Positions 29,685-38,853 of a stretch of 64,000 nucleotides of DNA are shown here, in pieces. The stretch's first letter is position 1. Every line of letters starts with the position of its first letter. The notes below the pieces were generated by a model. The model saw only the letters and a list, made by a program, of their open reading frames with translations, was not told the DNA's origin and did no database searches. Source of the stretch: Candidatus Vallotia laricis (GTDB lineage: Bacteria > Pseudomonadota > Gammaproteobacteria > Burkholderiales > Burkholderiaceae); assembly GCF_020541325.1 (NCBI RefSeq), contig NZ_CP047399.1:744001-808000 (forward strand), written 5' to 3'. A program made the translations under genes and the position numbers.

Positions 29685-30284
29685 CTACCATCGTTTTCCT
29701 ATTGGTGGATCTAGTAACGGTCTCAACCTTTTTGCAATAGATTCGCGAGCCCGGAAAATCCGAGATCGAACAGTACCGATTGGGCACTTTATCATCTTAG
29801 CAATTTCCTCATAGCTTAATCCCTCGATCTCTCGCAGAATAATCGCTATTCGCAATTCTCTAGATAACACCGCTATAGCAGTGTTGACTGTTTGAGCGAT
29901 CTGCTTACTCATTAACACTGATTCGGGAGTATTGATATCTTTTAGAGAGGCAGTGTCAGAGAAAGTTGCAGCCCCATCTATATCCACTGTAGTAGATGTT
30001 GGCACACGTCGCCCCTGCGTTGAAAGATAGTTCTTTGCGGTGTTGACGGCGATTCTATGCAGCCACGCATAGAATGCAGACTCGCCTCGAAATTGTGGAA
30101 GTGCTCGATATGCTCTAATAAACGCATCCTGCACAACGTCTTCAACTTCAGCTGGATCTCGTACGAGACGAGAAATCAGCCTAATGATCTTACGGTGGTG
30201 TTTAGCAACCAAGAGGTTAAACGAAGCTTTGTCACCCTGTTGTATGCGCTCGACTAATGCTTGATCGATTTCTTTTTCGCTCAC
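29685..30284 (-). CDS. rpoE: Extracytoplasmic-function sigma factor sigma-E (RpoE/AlgU)
   Basis: Alternative sigma factor for the envelope-stress response. Region 2 is clear (LVAKHHRKIIRLISRLV, then VEDVVQDAFIRAYRALPQFRG) and region 4 has EIEGLSYEEIAKMIKCPIGTVRSRIFRARE. I chose the GTG at 30284 (199 residues), which begins VSEKEIDQALVER as in relatives; a TTG at 30320 would add 12 residues. No rseA gene follows, and rseB survives only as a fragment, so the protein may be free of its usual membrane anti-sigma control unless that sits elsewhere. mucD further downstream is intact. Confidence 0.95.
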   Translation of the reverse strand: MSEKEIDQALVERIQQGDKASFNLLVAKHHRKIIRLISRLVRDPAEVEDVVQDAFIRAYRALPQFRGESAFYAWLHRIAVNTAKNYLSTQGRRVPTSTTVDIDGAATFSDTASLKDINTPESVLMSKQIAQTVNTAIAVLSRELRIAIILREIEGLSYEEIAKMIKCPIGTVRSRIFRARESIAKRLRPLLDPPIGKRW

Positions 30285-30389
30285 CTGAAAAATCCGTTGT
30301 TGTATAGATTTCGACTGCAAAGATTCTATTGAGGTATATTTTTAGTTAAGCAAGCCTAGAAATAAAAATCCTGCGAGGATACCAGCGAT

Positions 30390-30447
30390 AAATAGCCCAT
30401 CGGATAGCACTAACACTAATATGATAGTGCTATCCGATGGGCTATTT
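30390..30447. terminator. Perfect 23-bp hairpin between fabF and rpoE
   Basis: Arms 30390-30412 and 30425-30447 (core AGCCCATCGGATAGCAC) are exact reverse complements around a 12-base loop. On the fabF strand it is the second of two hairpins after the stop. No T-run follows, though the arms end in AAATA/TATTT. Confidence 0.75.
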
Positions 30448-30544
30448 CAATTGCGTTCTGCTACCTATGCATTAGAATGCATGAAGCACAACTTTAAGAA
30501 GACATAAATACCTAAGGATGCAGTGTACTGTTATTGGTATGCAT

Positions 30545-30581
30545 TTTTAGTAATGCCTAGCGCTGCTAAGCATTACTAAAA
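30545..30581. terminator. Hairpin after fabF with AAAA/TTTT flanks
   Basis: Outer arms TTTTAGTAATGC (30545-30556) and GCATTACTAAAA (30570-30581) pair perfectly, and an inner TAGC/GCTA extends the stem past one mismatch. It begins 68 bp after the fabF stop and resembles a bidirectional intrinsic terminator more than most of its kind here. Confidence 0.7.
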
Positions 30582-30649
30582 CATAAATAACTTATGCTCT
30601 TAGAGCGATAGTATTAATGTAATTTCCAGTGCAGCAGTGCTATCTGTTA

Positions 30650-31888
30650 TTAAACACGCTTAAATACTAATGTCCCATTCGTTCCACCGAAGCCAAACGA
30701 GTTCTTTAAGGCGACATTAATCTGCATATCTCTCGCATTATTTGCACAATAATCCAGGTCACACTCCGGATCTTGATTAAAAATATTGATTGTCGGCGGC
30801 GATATCTGGTAATGAATAGCTAACACAGTAAATACTGATTCCAATCCACCCGCACCACCTAGCAAGTGGCCGGTCATCGATTTTGTCGAATTTACGACCA
30901 TGTGCTTTACGTGGTCACCGAAGGCGCGCTTAATGCCGATGGTCTCTGCTAGATCACCCAATAGCGTTGATGTGCCATGTGCATTTAGATAGTGGACTTC
31001 ATCTAAATTTACTCGAGCGTTCTTTAACGCCGCTAGCATACAACGACGCGCTCCGTCGCCATCCTCGAGCGGCGATGTTATATGGTAAGCGTCAGCACTC
31101 ATGCCATATCCAGCGACTTCGGCATAAATATTCGCGCCTCGCGCCTTTGCACGCTCGTATTCCTCAAGCACCATAACGCCAGCACCCTCACCTAATGCGA
31201 AGCCGTCACGATCTTTATCCCACGGACGACTAGCAGTAGACGGATCATCATTGCGACGCGATAGCGCGCGAGCTGCAGCAAATCCACCGATGCCTAGCGG
31301 AGACACAGCCGCTTCGGCACCACCGGCTAGCATCACGTCGGCATCACCGTATTCAATCAGCCTCGCTGCCTCGCCGATACAATGTAGTCCCGTCGTACAT
31401 GCGGTTACCATCGCCAAGTTTGGACCCTTCAGGCCGTAACGTATTGATAAATGACCTGAAATCATATTAATGATCGAGGCTGGAACAAAAAAGGGGGAAA
31501 TCCTCCGTGGTCCGCGACTAAGCATTTCAGTTTGCGTCACTTCGATCATTGGCAGACCGCCAATACCTGAGCCAATAACAACACCTATACGTTCTAAATC
31601 CTCACTTTCGGTGTCGATGCCAGCGTCTGTCATAGCCTGAACACCAGCTGCAAAACCGTAGTGGATGAACGCATCCATATGGCGGGTTTCTTTGGCCACC
31701 ATATAATCCTCAATATTAAAGTTCTTAACTTCACCAGCAAAACGCGTTGAAAAATTCGACGCGTCAAACTTCGTAATATTAGCAATCCCCGATTTACCAG
31801 CGACCAAGATCGCCCAACCGTCGGCAACGTTATTACCAACGGGCGAAATTAGTCCTAGGCCGGTAACTACTACACGACGACCGCTCAA
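30650..31888 (-). CDS. fabF: 3-oxoacyl-ACP synthase II
   Basis: Condensing enzyme elongating acyl-ACP in type II fatty acid synthesis. The Cys-His-His triad is visible: C164 in VTACTTGLHC, a histidine in NAHGTSTLLGD and one in TKSMTGHLLGGAGG. Length 412 is standard. Last gene of the plsX-fabH-fabD-fabG-acpP-fabF series, followed by two hairpins. Confidence 0.97.
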   Translation of the reverse strand: MSGRRVVVTGLGLISPVGNNVADGWAILVAGKSGIANITKFDASNFSTRFAGEVKNFNIEDYMVAKETRHMDAFIHYGFAAGVQAMTDAGIDTESEDLERIGVVIGSGIGGLPMIEVTQTEMLSRGPRRISPFFVPASIINMISGHLSIRYGLKGPNLAMVTACTTGLHCIGEAARLIEYGDADVMLAGGAEAAVSPLGIGGFAAARALSRRNDDPSTASRPWDKDRDGFALGEGAGVMVLEEYERAKARGANIYAEVAGYGMSADAYHITSPLEDGDGARRCMLAALKNARVNLDEVHYLNAHGTSTLLGDLAETIGIKRAFGDHVKHMVVNSTKSMTGHLLGGAGGLESVFTVLAIHYQISPPTINIFNQDPECDLDYCANNARDMQINVALKNSFGFGGTNGTLVFKRV

Positions 31889-31920
31889 GATATTTCCTTT
31901 GATAGAGAACTAAAATTAAA

Positions 31921-31960
31921 AGCCACAGAAGCTACACGGAACTCCGTAAGCCCTGTGGCT
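31921..31960. terminator. Hairpin between acpP and fabF
   Basis: AGCCACAG (31921-31928) pairs with CTGTGGCT (31953-31960), with a smaller inner ACGGA/TCCGT stem. It lies 30 bp after the acpP stop. It could be a partial terminator or a processing site that keeps acpP mRNA more abundant than fabF, as expected for the very abundant carrier protein; that is inference. Confidence 0.5.
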
Positions 31961-31990
31961 GTGATCCACGAAACTCTAAAATATAAATTC

Positions 31991-32230
31991 TCAAACTTTA
32001 ACGTGAATCCTTGCGTAGTCGATTGCCTGCTGGACTGTCGTAATATTTTCGGCCTCCTCATCCGGAATCTCAATACTGAACTCATCTTCTAGAGCCATTA
32101 CAAGTTCAACAGTATCGAGCGAATCAGCGCCTAAATCGTTGATAAAAGAGGCCTCGTTCTTGATTTCCGCCTCAGCTACACCGAGCTGCTCTGCGACGAT
32201 TTTCTTAACACGCTGTTCCATACTGTCCAT
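31991..32230 (-). CDS. acpP: Acyl carrier protein
   Basis: Carries growing acyl chains on a 4'-phosphopantetheine arm attached to S37 in the [11 protein letters not shown] motif. The acidic four-helix protein has 79 residues, exactly the family length, from the ATG at 32230, which has GGAGG seven bases upstream. Its modifying enzyme AcpS is not at its usual place next to pdxJ. Confidence 0.98.
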   Translation of the reverse strand: MDSMEQRVKKIVAEQLGVAEAEIKNEASFINDLGADSLDTVELVMALEDEFSIEIPDEEAENITTVQQAIDYARIHVKV

Positions 32231-32320
32231 GCATCCCTCCAGGGAAAATGAGTTCAAAAATGCAAGTGCGCGCATTTTATCAGGTTTATCCGGCATCAAA
32301 ATGAGGCGCAATTGCACCCT

Positions 32321-32341
32321 CACAATGCTTACAGCATTGTG
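32321..32341. terminator. Hairpin between fabG and acpP with an alternative partner
   Basis: CACAATGCT (32321-32329) pairs with AGCATTGTG (32333-32341) around a TAC loop, 21 bp after the fabG stop. A second copy of AGCATTGT at 32345-32352 could compete for the same left arm, so two mutually exclusive hairpins are possible in the fabG-acpP leader. Confidence 0.5.
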
Positions 32342-32361
32342 GTGAGCATTGTAAGTACCTG

Positions 32362-33111
32362 TTAGCACATATACATGCCACCATTGACGTGTAAGGTCGT
32401 GCCCGTAATATATCCAGCCTGTGCCGAAGCGAGAAATACAACTGCGTTAGCGACGTCTTCAGGCGTACCTAGTCGGCCTAATGGAATCTGAGTGTGGAGT
32501 GTTGCTCGCTGGACTTCTGGCATCATACGGGTCATATCTGTATCAATAAAACCCGGTGCCACACAGTTTACAGTAATGTTGCGGCTACCAATCTCGCGTG
32601 CTAACGCTCGCGTCATTCCAGCTACTCCCGCCTTGGCTGCTGCGTAATTAACTTGACCTGAATTACCGGTTGAACCAACAACCGATGTAATGCTAATAAT
32701 GCGCCCGACACGCGCCTTAATCATTGGTCGTAACACGGCGCGCGACAGGCAAAATGTGGCCTTAAGGTTAGTATTAATTACCGCATCCCACTCGTTGTCT
32801 TGCATTCGTATGGCAAGCTGATCCTGCGTAATACCAGCATTATTTACAAGGATGTTCAATGTCCCGAACTCTTTAACTACTGAGTCAACTAACGCATCGA
32901 CTGCGCTGCTATCATCAACGTTTAGTACTACACAACGACCAACAATATCATCAGCGCGCAGCATGTTATTCATTAAAGATGAGCTACTATTAGACCTAGT
33001 AGTACCAATTATCGTCGCACCAGCACGACCAAGCATTAGAGCAATTGAGCGGCCGATGCCACGCGACACACCAGTAACCAATGCAATTTGTTTATCGAGC
33101 AATTTCCCCAT
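32362..33111 (-). CDS. fabG: 3-oxoacyl-ACP reductase
   Basis: NADPH-dependent short-chain dehydrogenase reducing 3-oxoacyl-ACP. The cofactor loop [13 protein letters not shown], the NNAG motif, the catalytic serine in [11 protein letters not shown] and YAAAKAG (Tyr-x3-Lys) are all present. Length 249 is standard. It lies 47 bp after fabD and 131 bp before acpP. Confidence 0.97.
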   Translation of the reverse strand: MGKLLDKQIALVTGVSRGIGRSIALMLGRAGATIIGTTRSNSSSSLMNNMLRADDIVGRCVVLNVDDSSAVDALVDSVVKEFGTLNILVNNAGITQDQLAIRMQDNEWDAVINTNLKATFCLSRAVLRPMIKARVGRIISITSVVGSTGNSGQVNYAAAKAGVAGMTRALAREIGSRNITVNCVAPGFIDTDMTRMMPEVQRATLHTQIPLGRLGTPEDVANAVVFLASAQAGYITGTTLHVNGGMYMC

Positions 33112-33158
33112 TTCGTCTTATCTCCGAATTAATGATAAATTCTGCGGGCGATAGGAAT

Positions 33159-34091
33159 TCAATACCTCAATAGTTCCAGCGTCTCATTAATGGACGCTGG
33201 ATCAGCGATTGCGCTACTCACCAGGTTAGAATCAATACATCGCGTCATCCCGGATAGTACTTTTCCGGGGCCGCACTCGATCACATGCGTAATCTTCTGT
33301 GCAGCGATCAAGCGCACACATTCCACCCATCGTACAGGCGAAGCCGCCTGGCGTACGAGCGCATCTTTTATTCCAATCGGATCTGAGACTATTGCTACAT
33401 CAACATTATTAATCAGTGGAATCTGCGGCACGCGTACGATGACATTAGCTAGATATTCTCGCAAATGCTCAGACGCTGGTTTGAGTAGAGACGAATGAAA
33501 GGGTGCCGATACCGGTAGTAATACCGCGCGCTTCGCGCCTTTAGCTTTAGCAATTTTACATGCCTTTTCTACGGCTATCATATGGCCTGCAATAACGATC
33601 TGTGTTGGTGCGTTGAAATTAACCGCCTCGACGATGCCAACAGATCCTGCGTCAGCGCAAGCCTCGAGCACGGTGTTATTATTCAGTCCTAGGATTACCG
33701 CCATTCCCCCAGCCTGCTTTTGCACGGCCTGCTGCATCGCCTCTGCACGAAAACGTACTAGCAACACTGCATCGCGAAATGTAATCGCATCCGCAGCAAC
33801 TAGCGCTGTATATTCGCCTAGGCTATGGCCAGCAACAACTACTGGTACCTCGCCTCCGGCCTGCCTCCACACGCGGTAAATCGCATATGCCGCAGAAAGC
33901 ATTACCGGCTGCGTATAGATAGTTAAGTTCAGTTGATCGGCCGATCCATGTGCAATCAAATGCCTAACATCCTGGCATAATATATCAGATGCTTCCTCAA
34001 GCGTCTCTTTCACGACAGGATGATCGCCGAATACGTCAAGCATACCGACTGATTGCGAACCTTGTCCGGGAAAAATGAACGCGAACTTCAT
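33159..34091 (-). CDS. fabD: Malonyl-CoA-ACP transacylase
   Basis: Loads malonyl units on acyl carrier protein. The N-terminal FIFPGQGSQSVGM, the nucleophile S90 in VAGHSLGEYTAL and the histidine in SAPFHSSLL are present. I chose the ATG at 34091 (310 residues), matching relatives (MKFAFIFPGQG); the upstream frame adds 18 unrelated residues. Between fabH (79 bp) and fabG (47 bp). Confidence 0.96.
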   Translation of the reverse strand: MKFAFIFPGQGSQSVGMLDVFGDHPVVKETLEEASDILCQDVRHLIAHGSADQLNLTIYTQPVMLSAAYAIYRVWRQAGGEVPVVVAGHSLGEYTALVAADAITFRDAVLLVRFRAEAMQQAVQKQAGGMAVILGLNNNTVLEACADAGSVGIVEAVNFNAPTQIVIAGHMIAVEKACKIAKAKGAKRAVLLPVSAPFHSSLLKPASEHLREYLANVIVRVPQIPLINNVDVAIVSDPIGIKDALVRQAASPVRWVECVRLIAAQKITHVIECGPGKVLSGMTRCIDSNLVSSAIADPASINETLELLRY

Positions 34092-34170
34092 ATCGGTCTC
34101 GAAAAAAGTAGAAACAGCATGTGGTGAAAGGGTGAAAGGGCGCAATAAGCACTTTTATGCCATAACAAGT

Positions 34171-35154
34171 TTACATGCAAATAATTACTGCGCCCCAGGT
34201 AAATCCCCCACCAACGCCTTCGATTAACACTCGGTCGCCAGATTTGACGCGTCCATCACGGACCGCCACATCCAGTGCTAGCGGAATTGATGCAGCCGAA
34301 GTATTTCCATGTTCACCAAGCGTTACAATCATACGCTCTACTGGTAACCCAAGCTTTCGGCATGTGCCGTACATAATCCGGATATTAGCCTGATGCGGAA
34401 TTAGCCAATCGATTTGGTCCGCAGACATATTGGCTTTAGTCAGCGCTTCTCGTGCCACCTTCTCAAGTACGTTTACTGCAAGTTTAAATACTGCGGGCCC
34501 ATCCATATGCAGCAGCGCACTACCTTGAATAACGCCACCATTAACATGGCCCGGCGCACACAAGATGTGCGCATAGCTGCCGTCAGCGTGGAGCGCGCTA
34601 GCTAACATCCCCGGACGATCTGATTCGGTAAGCACGACAGCACCAGCACCATCGCCGAATAGTACGCAAGTAGTCCGATCTCTAAAATCAAGTAGCCGAG
34701 AAAAAGTTTCAGCACCAATCACTAGAGCATTACGATACGTGCCGCCGCGGATTAACCCATCAGCTACCGCTAGCGCATACGCAAACCCTGAGCAAACCGC
34801 TTGCACGTCGAATGCTGCACTGCCATTACGTATACCAAGCTTATCCTGAACCAGGCAAGCTGTGCTCGGGAATATGAAATCGGGCGTTGATGTAGCGACA
34901 ATAATTAGTTCGATCGCCTGAAAGTCAATACTAGCCGCTACTATCGCGCGCTGTGCAGCTATCAATGCAAGGTCACTGGTGGTCTGATCAGGCGCAGCAA
35001 AATAACGAGAATGAATCCCAGTCCGCGCTACAATCCATTCATCGCTTGTCTCAATTCCATTCTGCGCAAGCCGTTTAGCTAGCATCTGATTAGTGACATA
35101 AATCCGCGGAAGATAGCTACCAGTACCAAGAACACGCGAGTAAGAATAAGCCAT
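34171..35154 (-). CDS. fabH: 3-oxoacyl-ACP synthase III
   Basis: Starts fatty acid synthesis by condensing acetyl-CoA with malonyl-ACP. The nucleophile C121 lies in [12 protein letters not shown], the histidine in [11 protein letters not shown] and the asparagine in [11 protein letters not shown] chose the ATG at 35154 (327 residues), giving the family start [16 protein letters not shown]; the frame upstream to 35220 looks unrelated. Third gene after rpmF-plsX. Confidence 0.96.
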   Translation of the reverse strand: MAYSYSRVLGTGSYLPRIYVTNQMLAKRLAQNGIETSDEWIVARTGIHSRYFAAPDQTTSDLALIAAQRAIVAASIDFQAIELIIVATSTPDFIFPSTACLVQDKLGIRNGSAAFDVQAVCSGFAYALAVADGLIRGGTYRNALVIGAETFSRLLDFRDRTTCVLFGDGAGAVVLTESDRPGMLASALHADGSYAHILCAPGHVNGGVIQGSALLHMDGPAVFKLAVNVLEKVAREALTKANMSADQIDWLIPHQANIRIMYGTCRKLGLPVERMIVTLGEHGNTSAASIPLALDVAVRDGRVKSGDRVLIEGVGGGFTWGAVIICM

Positions 35155-35300
35155 TATACATTCGAGGATAACTTGACCAACGTCTGAGTGCCGATTTTTC
35201 GGGGCTGCTAGTAGTCGCATTCAAAAGCATTTGTGTATCAGATATATGAGATTCACCAAAAGCGCTGTTAGCAGTACGAGCAAGGAGAGCGGTATTTTCC

Positions 35301-36293
35301 TTAGATTTTATTTAGACGCTGCAGAGCACCGTTTTTGATAGCATCATATCCGCGTTTGATAGCCCACTCAAACGCGTGCGCATCTGCTGCACCGTGACTT
35401 TTAATCACCAAGCCGCGCAATCCAAGCAGCGCAGCGCCATTGTACTGACGCACATCAACCCTCTTTTTAAAACGGGATAACACTGGTAGTGCAAGCAGTG
35501 CTATAAGCTTCGTAGCCCATGAGCGACTAAACTCTTCACGAATAATATCGGCAAACATCTTCGCGAGTCCTTCGGATGTTTTTAATGCAACATTACCGAC
35601 AAAACCATCGCAAACAATCACGTCGATCATACCTTTGTAAATATCGCTTCCTTCGACATTTCCGTGAAAATTGAGTGCGCTTGCGCGCAGCAGTTCGCCA
35701 GCACGCTTGATAATATCGTTTCCCTTAATTACTTCTTCGCCAATGTTTAGTAACCCAATCGATGGGCGGTCCTTGCCATCAATCGCAGACACAAGTGCAT
35801 GGCCCATTTCAGCGAATTGCAACAAGTTATGAGGACCGCAGTCAACATTCGCGCCTAAGTCTAACATCGTGGTATATCCCTTCTGGTTCGGCAGGGCGCA
35901 AGCAATTGCGGGTCGATCGATTCCAGCTAATGTTTTAAGAACGTACCGCGACACCGCCATCAAAGCGCCCGTGTTACCTGCTGAAATGCATGCTTGCGCA
36001 CGACCCTCCTTCACTAAATTCAGGGCGACACGCATTGACGAATCCCTTTTCTTGCGTAGAGCGACTTCGACGGAGTCATCCATTGCAATGACCCCACTCG
36101 CGCCGATGATAGATAGTGTGAGCATGTCAAATGTCTTATATCGATTGAGCTGCGTTCGGATTAAATCCGGCAAGCCTACCAACACAAGTTGCACATCTGG
36201 ATGTGCCCGAACGAAACTAACTGCGGCAGGAACTGTAACGGTTGGACCGTAGTCACCTCCCATGCAGTCGATTGCGATCTTTATTGTAGTCAT
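35301..36293 (-). CDS. plsX: Phosphate acyltransferase PlsX
   Basis: Makes acyl-phosphate from acyl-ACP for phospholipid synthesis with PlsY. The N-terminus [14 protein letters not shown], then [42 protein letters not shown] and [16 protein letters not shown] are all family hallmarks. Length 330 is normal. It lies 119 bp after rpmF with a canonical terminator hairpin between them. Confidence 0.97.
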   Translation of the reverse strand: MTTIKIAIDCMGGDYGPTVTVPAAVSFVRAHPDVQLVLVGLPDLIRTQLNRYKTFDMLTLSIIGASGVIAMDDSVEVALRKKRDSSMRVALNLVKEGRAQACISAGNTGALMAVSRYVLKTLAGIDRPAIACALPNQKGYTTMLDLGANVDCGPHNLLQFAEMGHALVSAIDGKDRPSIGLLNIGEEVIKGNDIIKRAGELLRASALNFHGNVEGSDIYKGMIDVIVCDGFVGNVALKTSEGLAKMFADIIREEFSRSWATKLIALLALPVLSRFKKRVDVRQYNGAALLGLRGLVIKSHGAADAHAFEWAIKRGYDAIKNGALQRLNKI

Positions 36294-36314
36294 GGGATGC
36301 TGGAAATCTTAGAC

Positions 36315-36348
36315 ATAAAAAAGCGGCATATTAATGCCGCTTTTTTAT
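36315..36348. terminator. Canonical bidirectional intrinsic terminator between rpmF and plsX
   Basis: Arms 36315-36329 and 36334-36348 match exactly (ATAAAAAAGCGGCAT core) around ATTA: a GC-rich stem with six-base A and T runs on either side. It lies 64 bp after the rpmF stop and 21 bp before plsX, so it may limit read-through into the fab cluster. One of very few hairpins here with a true T-run. Confidence 0.85.
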
Positions 36349-36412
36349 TTAACGAATAAGGTAATCTACTTGTAAGAGAAAGGTAAATCGGGCGACTATT
36401 GCTGCTAAATAG

Positions 36413-36592
36413 TTAATCGCTTTTAGGCTTAACGACCTTTTTTCCGCGATAGTAACCATTCGGACTAATATGGTGACGCAGATGAATTTCACCAGTGCTC
36501 GGCTCAATCGCTAGTGGCAATACATCCAGAAAATCGTGTGAACGGTGCATACCGCGCTTTGATGGGGATTTTTTATTTTGCTGAACTGCCAT
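36413..36592 (-). CDS. rpmF: Ribosomal protein bL32
   Basis: 59-residue protein of the large ribosomal subunit. The reading [20 protein letters not shown], the middle [21 protein letters not shown] and end KPKSD match the betaproteobacterial L32. The ATG at 36592 has GGAG six bases upstream. It keeps its usual place before plsX; the DUF177 gene that usually precedes it is reduced to a likely remnant. Confidence 0.97.
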   Translation of the reverse strand: MAVQQNKKSPSKRGMHRSHDFLDVLPLAIEPSTGEIHLRHHISPNGYYRGKKVVKPKSD

Positions 36593-37276
36593 GGTAGCTC
36601 CAAAATTTCGATCATTTTAACATAACCCACTACTTCACCGGCCTAAATATATATTGTAATATATTACCCAGATCAAACTGACTGCTGCAGAAAGTTTACT
36701 CATACTAAGGCGTTAGCACAGACTTTCACTTGTGCCCATAGGTATTTCGAGCGTGGCAAATAGATATACTCGTTGTAGTTTGTTTCTCTGTAACAATATG
36801 TAGGTTCGACAATAGTGGATCCTGTGTATCTAAATCGAACTATATGCCCTAACTGGCCATAAAAAGATTTTTTATTTATTTTTTTGTTAATTCTAGAAAA
36901 TCGAATTAATGAAGTATGCATCATAAACGTAAGGAGTTAACTCATCTGCCAGTAATTGGCTGCTAACTAAGTCAATTTACGCATTCCAAACTCTATCACT
37001 TATTGAAACTATTACTAGATCTATTTATGATGATGAACGCTATCTCATAATCTATTAAACCCCCCCCGCTTATCTCATACGTTGCCACTTAAACCTCTCA
37101 CTCTAATAAACAAAGCTAGATACAACAAGCTACTGTAGTTTGGCGTTTATGGTCTCATAGATACAAAATCATTATCGTTTTATTGCCTTTACGTACTAGG
37201 TGCTTAGCTGGCATCTGGTGTATGAGCCAGGTGCTATCCGCAGTTAAATCGTGTATTTCAGACTGATTTCGCCAAC
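36593..37276. other. rpmF-maf spacer with a possible DUF177 remnant
   Basis: 684 bp without an intact gene. The likely DUF177 fossil (36700-36924) is listed separately. A run of eight C lies at 37060-37067. No promoter or strong hairpin was seen. Confidence 0.6.
36700..36924 (-). pseudogene. Possible remnant of a DUF177 (YceD) gene
   Basis: A 74-codon open stretch on the rpmF strand, 108 bp upstream of rpmF, where Burkholderia encodes the DUF177 protein linked to 23S rRNA. Its end, EYIYLPRSKYLWAQVKVCANALV-like, resembles by eye the family's VLPR-x2-LLELVEDELLLALPLV helix, and the 108 bp left over would fit the missing tail. The rest is too diverged to judge. Position and weak similarity only. 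Confidence 0.35.
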
Positions 37277-37918
37277 ATGCATTCTATAATCACGCCGAGC
37301 TCCACTCGGCAGCTTATTCTCGCCTCTAGCTCACCATATCGGCGTGCATTGCTTAATCGGTTGCGCATAACTTTCGACGTTGAGGCACCATCTATTGATG
37401 AAACTGCATTTCCTCATGAGAAGCCGTCTGATACCGCCCTACGACTAGCCGAATCAAAGGCTCGCACCGTAGCTGTAAGCCGGCGCAATGCGTTAGTGAT
37501 CGGCTCGGATCAGGTTGCAACGCTTGCTGGACGGAAAATTAACAAGCCAGAAGACCATATAAGCGCCCTAGAGCAGCTTCGTATGATGCGAGGTCGTAAT
37601 GTTCACTTTCATACCGCGGTGTGCCTTTATGATCCACACAACGATATACAGCGTTGTGTGGATGTTATCACGCGGGTACGATTTCGGAACTTGTCCGATA
37701 TTGAATTAGATGCTTATTTGAAGATAGAGCGGCCCTATAACGTAGCCGGTAGCACTAAATCCGAAGGACTTGGTATTGCCTTGCTGGAAGAGGTTGACAG
37801 TAGCGACCCTACTGCTTTAGTAGGCCTGCCGTTAATCGCATTAACCAATATGCTACGCGAGGCTGGCGTAGCATTATTTAATACCACCGACCCCTCTACT
37901 AAAGGGCTAGACATATGA
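37277..37918 (+). CDS. Maf-family nucleotide pyrophosphatase, YceF subfamily
   Basis: Predicted to hydrolyse modified nucleotides such as 7-methyl-GTP, keeping them out of nucleic acids. The N-terminal ASSSPYRRALL, IDETAFPHEKP, IGSDQVA and GSTKSEGLGIALLE motifs place it in the YceF branch. Length 213 is normal. It stands alone between two eroded stretches: on the left the likely DUF177 remnant, on the right 0.9 kb where I recall methyltransferase, S49 peptidase and Rieske genes. Confidence 0.9.
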   Translation: MHSIITPSSTRQLILASSSPYRRALLNRLRITFDVEAPSIDETAFPHEKPSDTALRLAESKARTVAVSRRNALVIGSDQVATLAGRKINKPEDHISALEQLRMMRGRNVHFHTAVCLYDPHNDIQRCVDVITRVRFRNLSDIELDAYLKIERPYNVAGSTKSEGLGIALLEEVDSSDPTALVGLPLIALTNMLREAGVALFNTTDPSTKGLDI

Positions 37919-38853
37919 GCTACTTTCTTTGATTAGGACCTACAAATACATTATTGCTGCTACAGCACTAGCATCTTTCCAAAACTATAGATTGCTTACA
38001 TCGCACACATTACCATATGTCGTCAAAGTGCGAAAATTACATAAAGTTTTCTACAAATAAGTTTATTTCAATACGGACTAGACATTAATATCCGACGAAT
38101 TGAATGTCAATGCAAAGCGAGTGTCAAGATCTACTAATAGTTAAAGATAGCCTTGTTCTGCTAGCGCTGCCGGATGAAAATAGCGTCTTGTGCAGAGGGT
38201 GTTGTGTGTATCATTAATCACCAAATAGCTGAACACTTTCAATTACATATAAAAGTAATGACTTTCATCACCTGTATATTAAAAATATCTGGTTTCTTGA
38301 TTCTTGAGAGCTATTGATCGGCATAGCTAGAGTACCAGTGAATCTATATTATGATTTTAGTACTCTTACTATCATCTGGAAATTACCTGAAATACACTTA
38401 GTTTTTTCTACTATCTTAGCTTAGTATAGTTTTATTTCATTTTATAAATAAACTACGCATACCATGATTTTATCACTCTCTCGCCATCATAGATCAAGGC
38501 ATATTTCGCAAAACGTCACATATTCTCGATACCATTATTGGGCTTGGAAATCAACATTAGTAGTGCCCGCTTACTAGACTAAGGCCAATCGATAATACTA
38601 GCTTGAGCCTTATCGGGTACAACCCCATCGGATCTTATTGGAAATGGAAATAGCTACACTGCGTACTAATAGCGAATTTTTTGAAAAAAATCGTATTGTG
38701 CTCAATGTATAGATCTTATACTCCTACATTATTAGAGAATTTTCTCTCAACTGACTATACTGGACCTATATGCATCGCTTAGATCGTGCAGTTATGCGGA
38801 TTATAGTGACAAAATGATTTTGTCACTATAATCCGCATACACTCCCTAATGCA
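37919..38853. other. maf-gph spacer, probably several lost genes
   Basis: 935 bp without a gene, ending in the 23-bp palindrome at 38793-38839. In Burkholderia, as I recall, a SAM methyltransferase, an S49 peptidase and a Rieske ferredoxin lie between maf and the HAD hydrolase; none is recognisable here. Confidence 0.55.
38793..38839. terminator. Perfect 23-bp palindrome after gph with a single central base
   Basis: Arms 38793-38815 and 38817-38839 are exact reverse complements with only G38816 between them. It begins 14 bp after the gph stop. A T-run of four occurs inside the arm (AAAAT/ATTTT) but not after the stem. Position fits the 3' end of the rluC-gph transcript. Confidence 0.75.

Larger units (their letters stand above)
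30285..30649. other. fabF-rpoE spacer with two hairpins
   Basis: 365 bp between fabF and rpoE on the minus strand. It holds two strong hairpins (30390-30447 and 30545-30581) that probably separate the fatty-acid operon from rpoE. The 106 bp between the nearer hairpin and the GTG should contain the rpoE promoter, but I saw no convincing hexamers. Confidence 0.6.
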
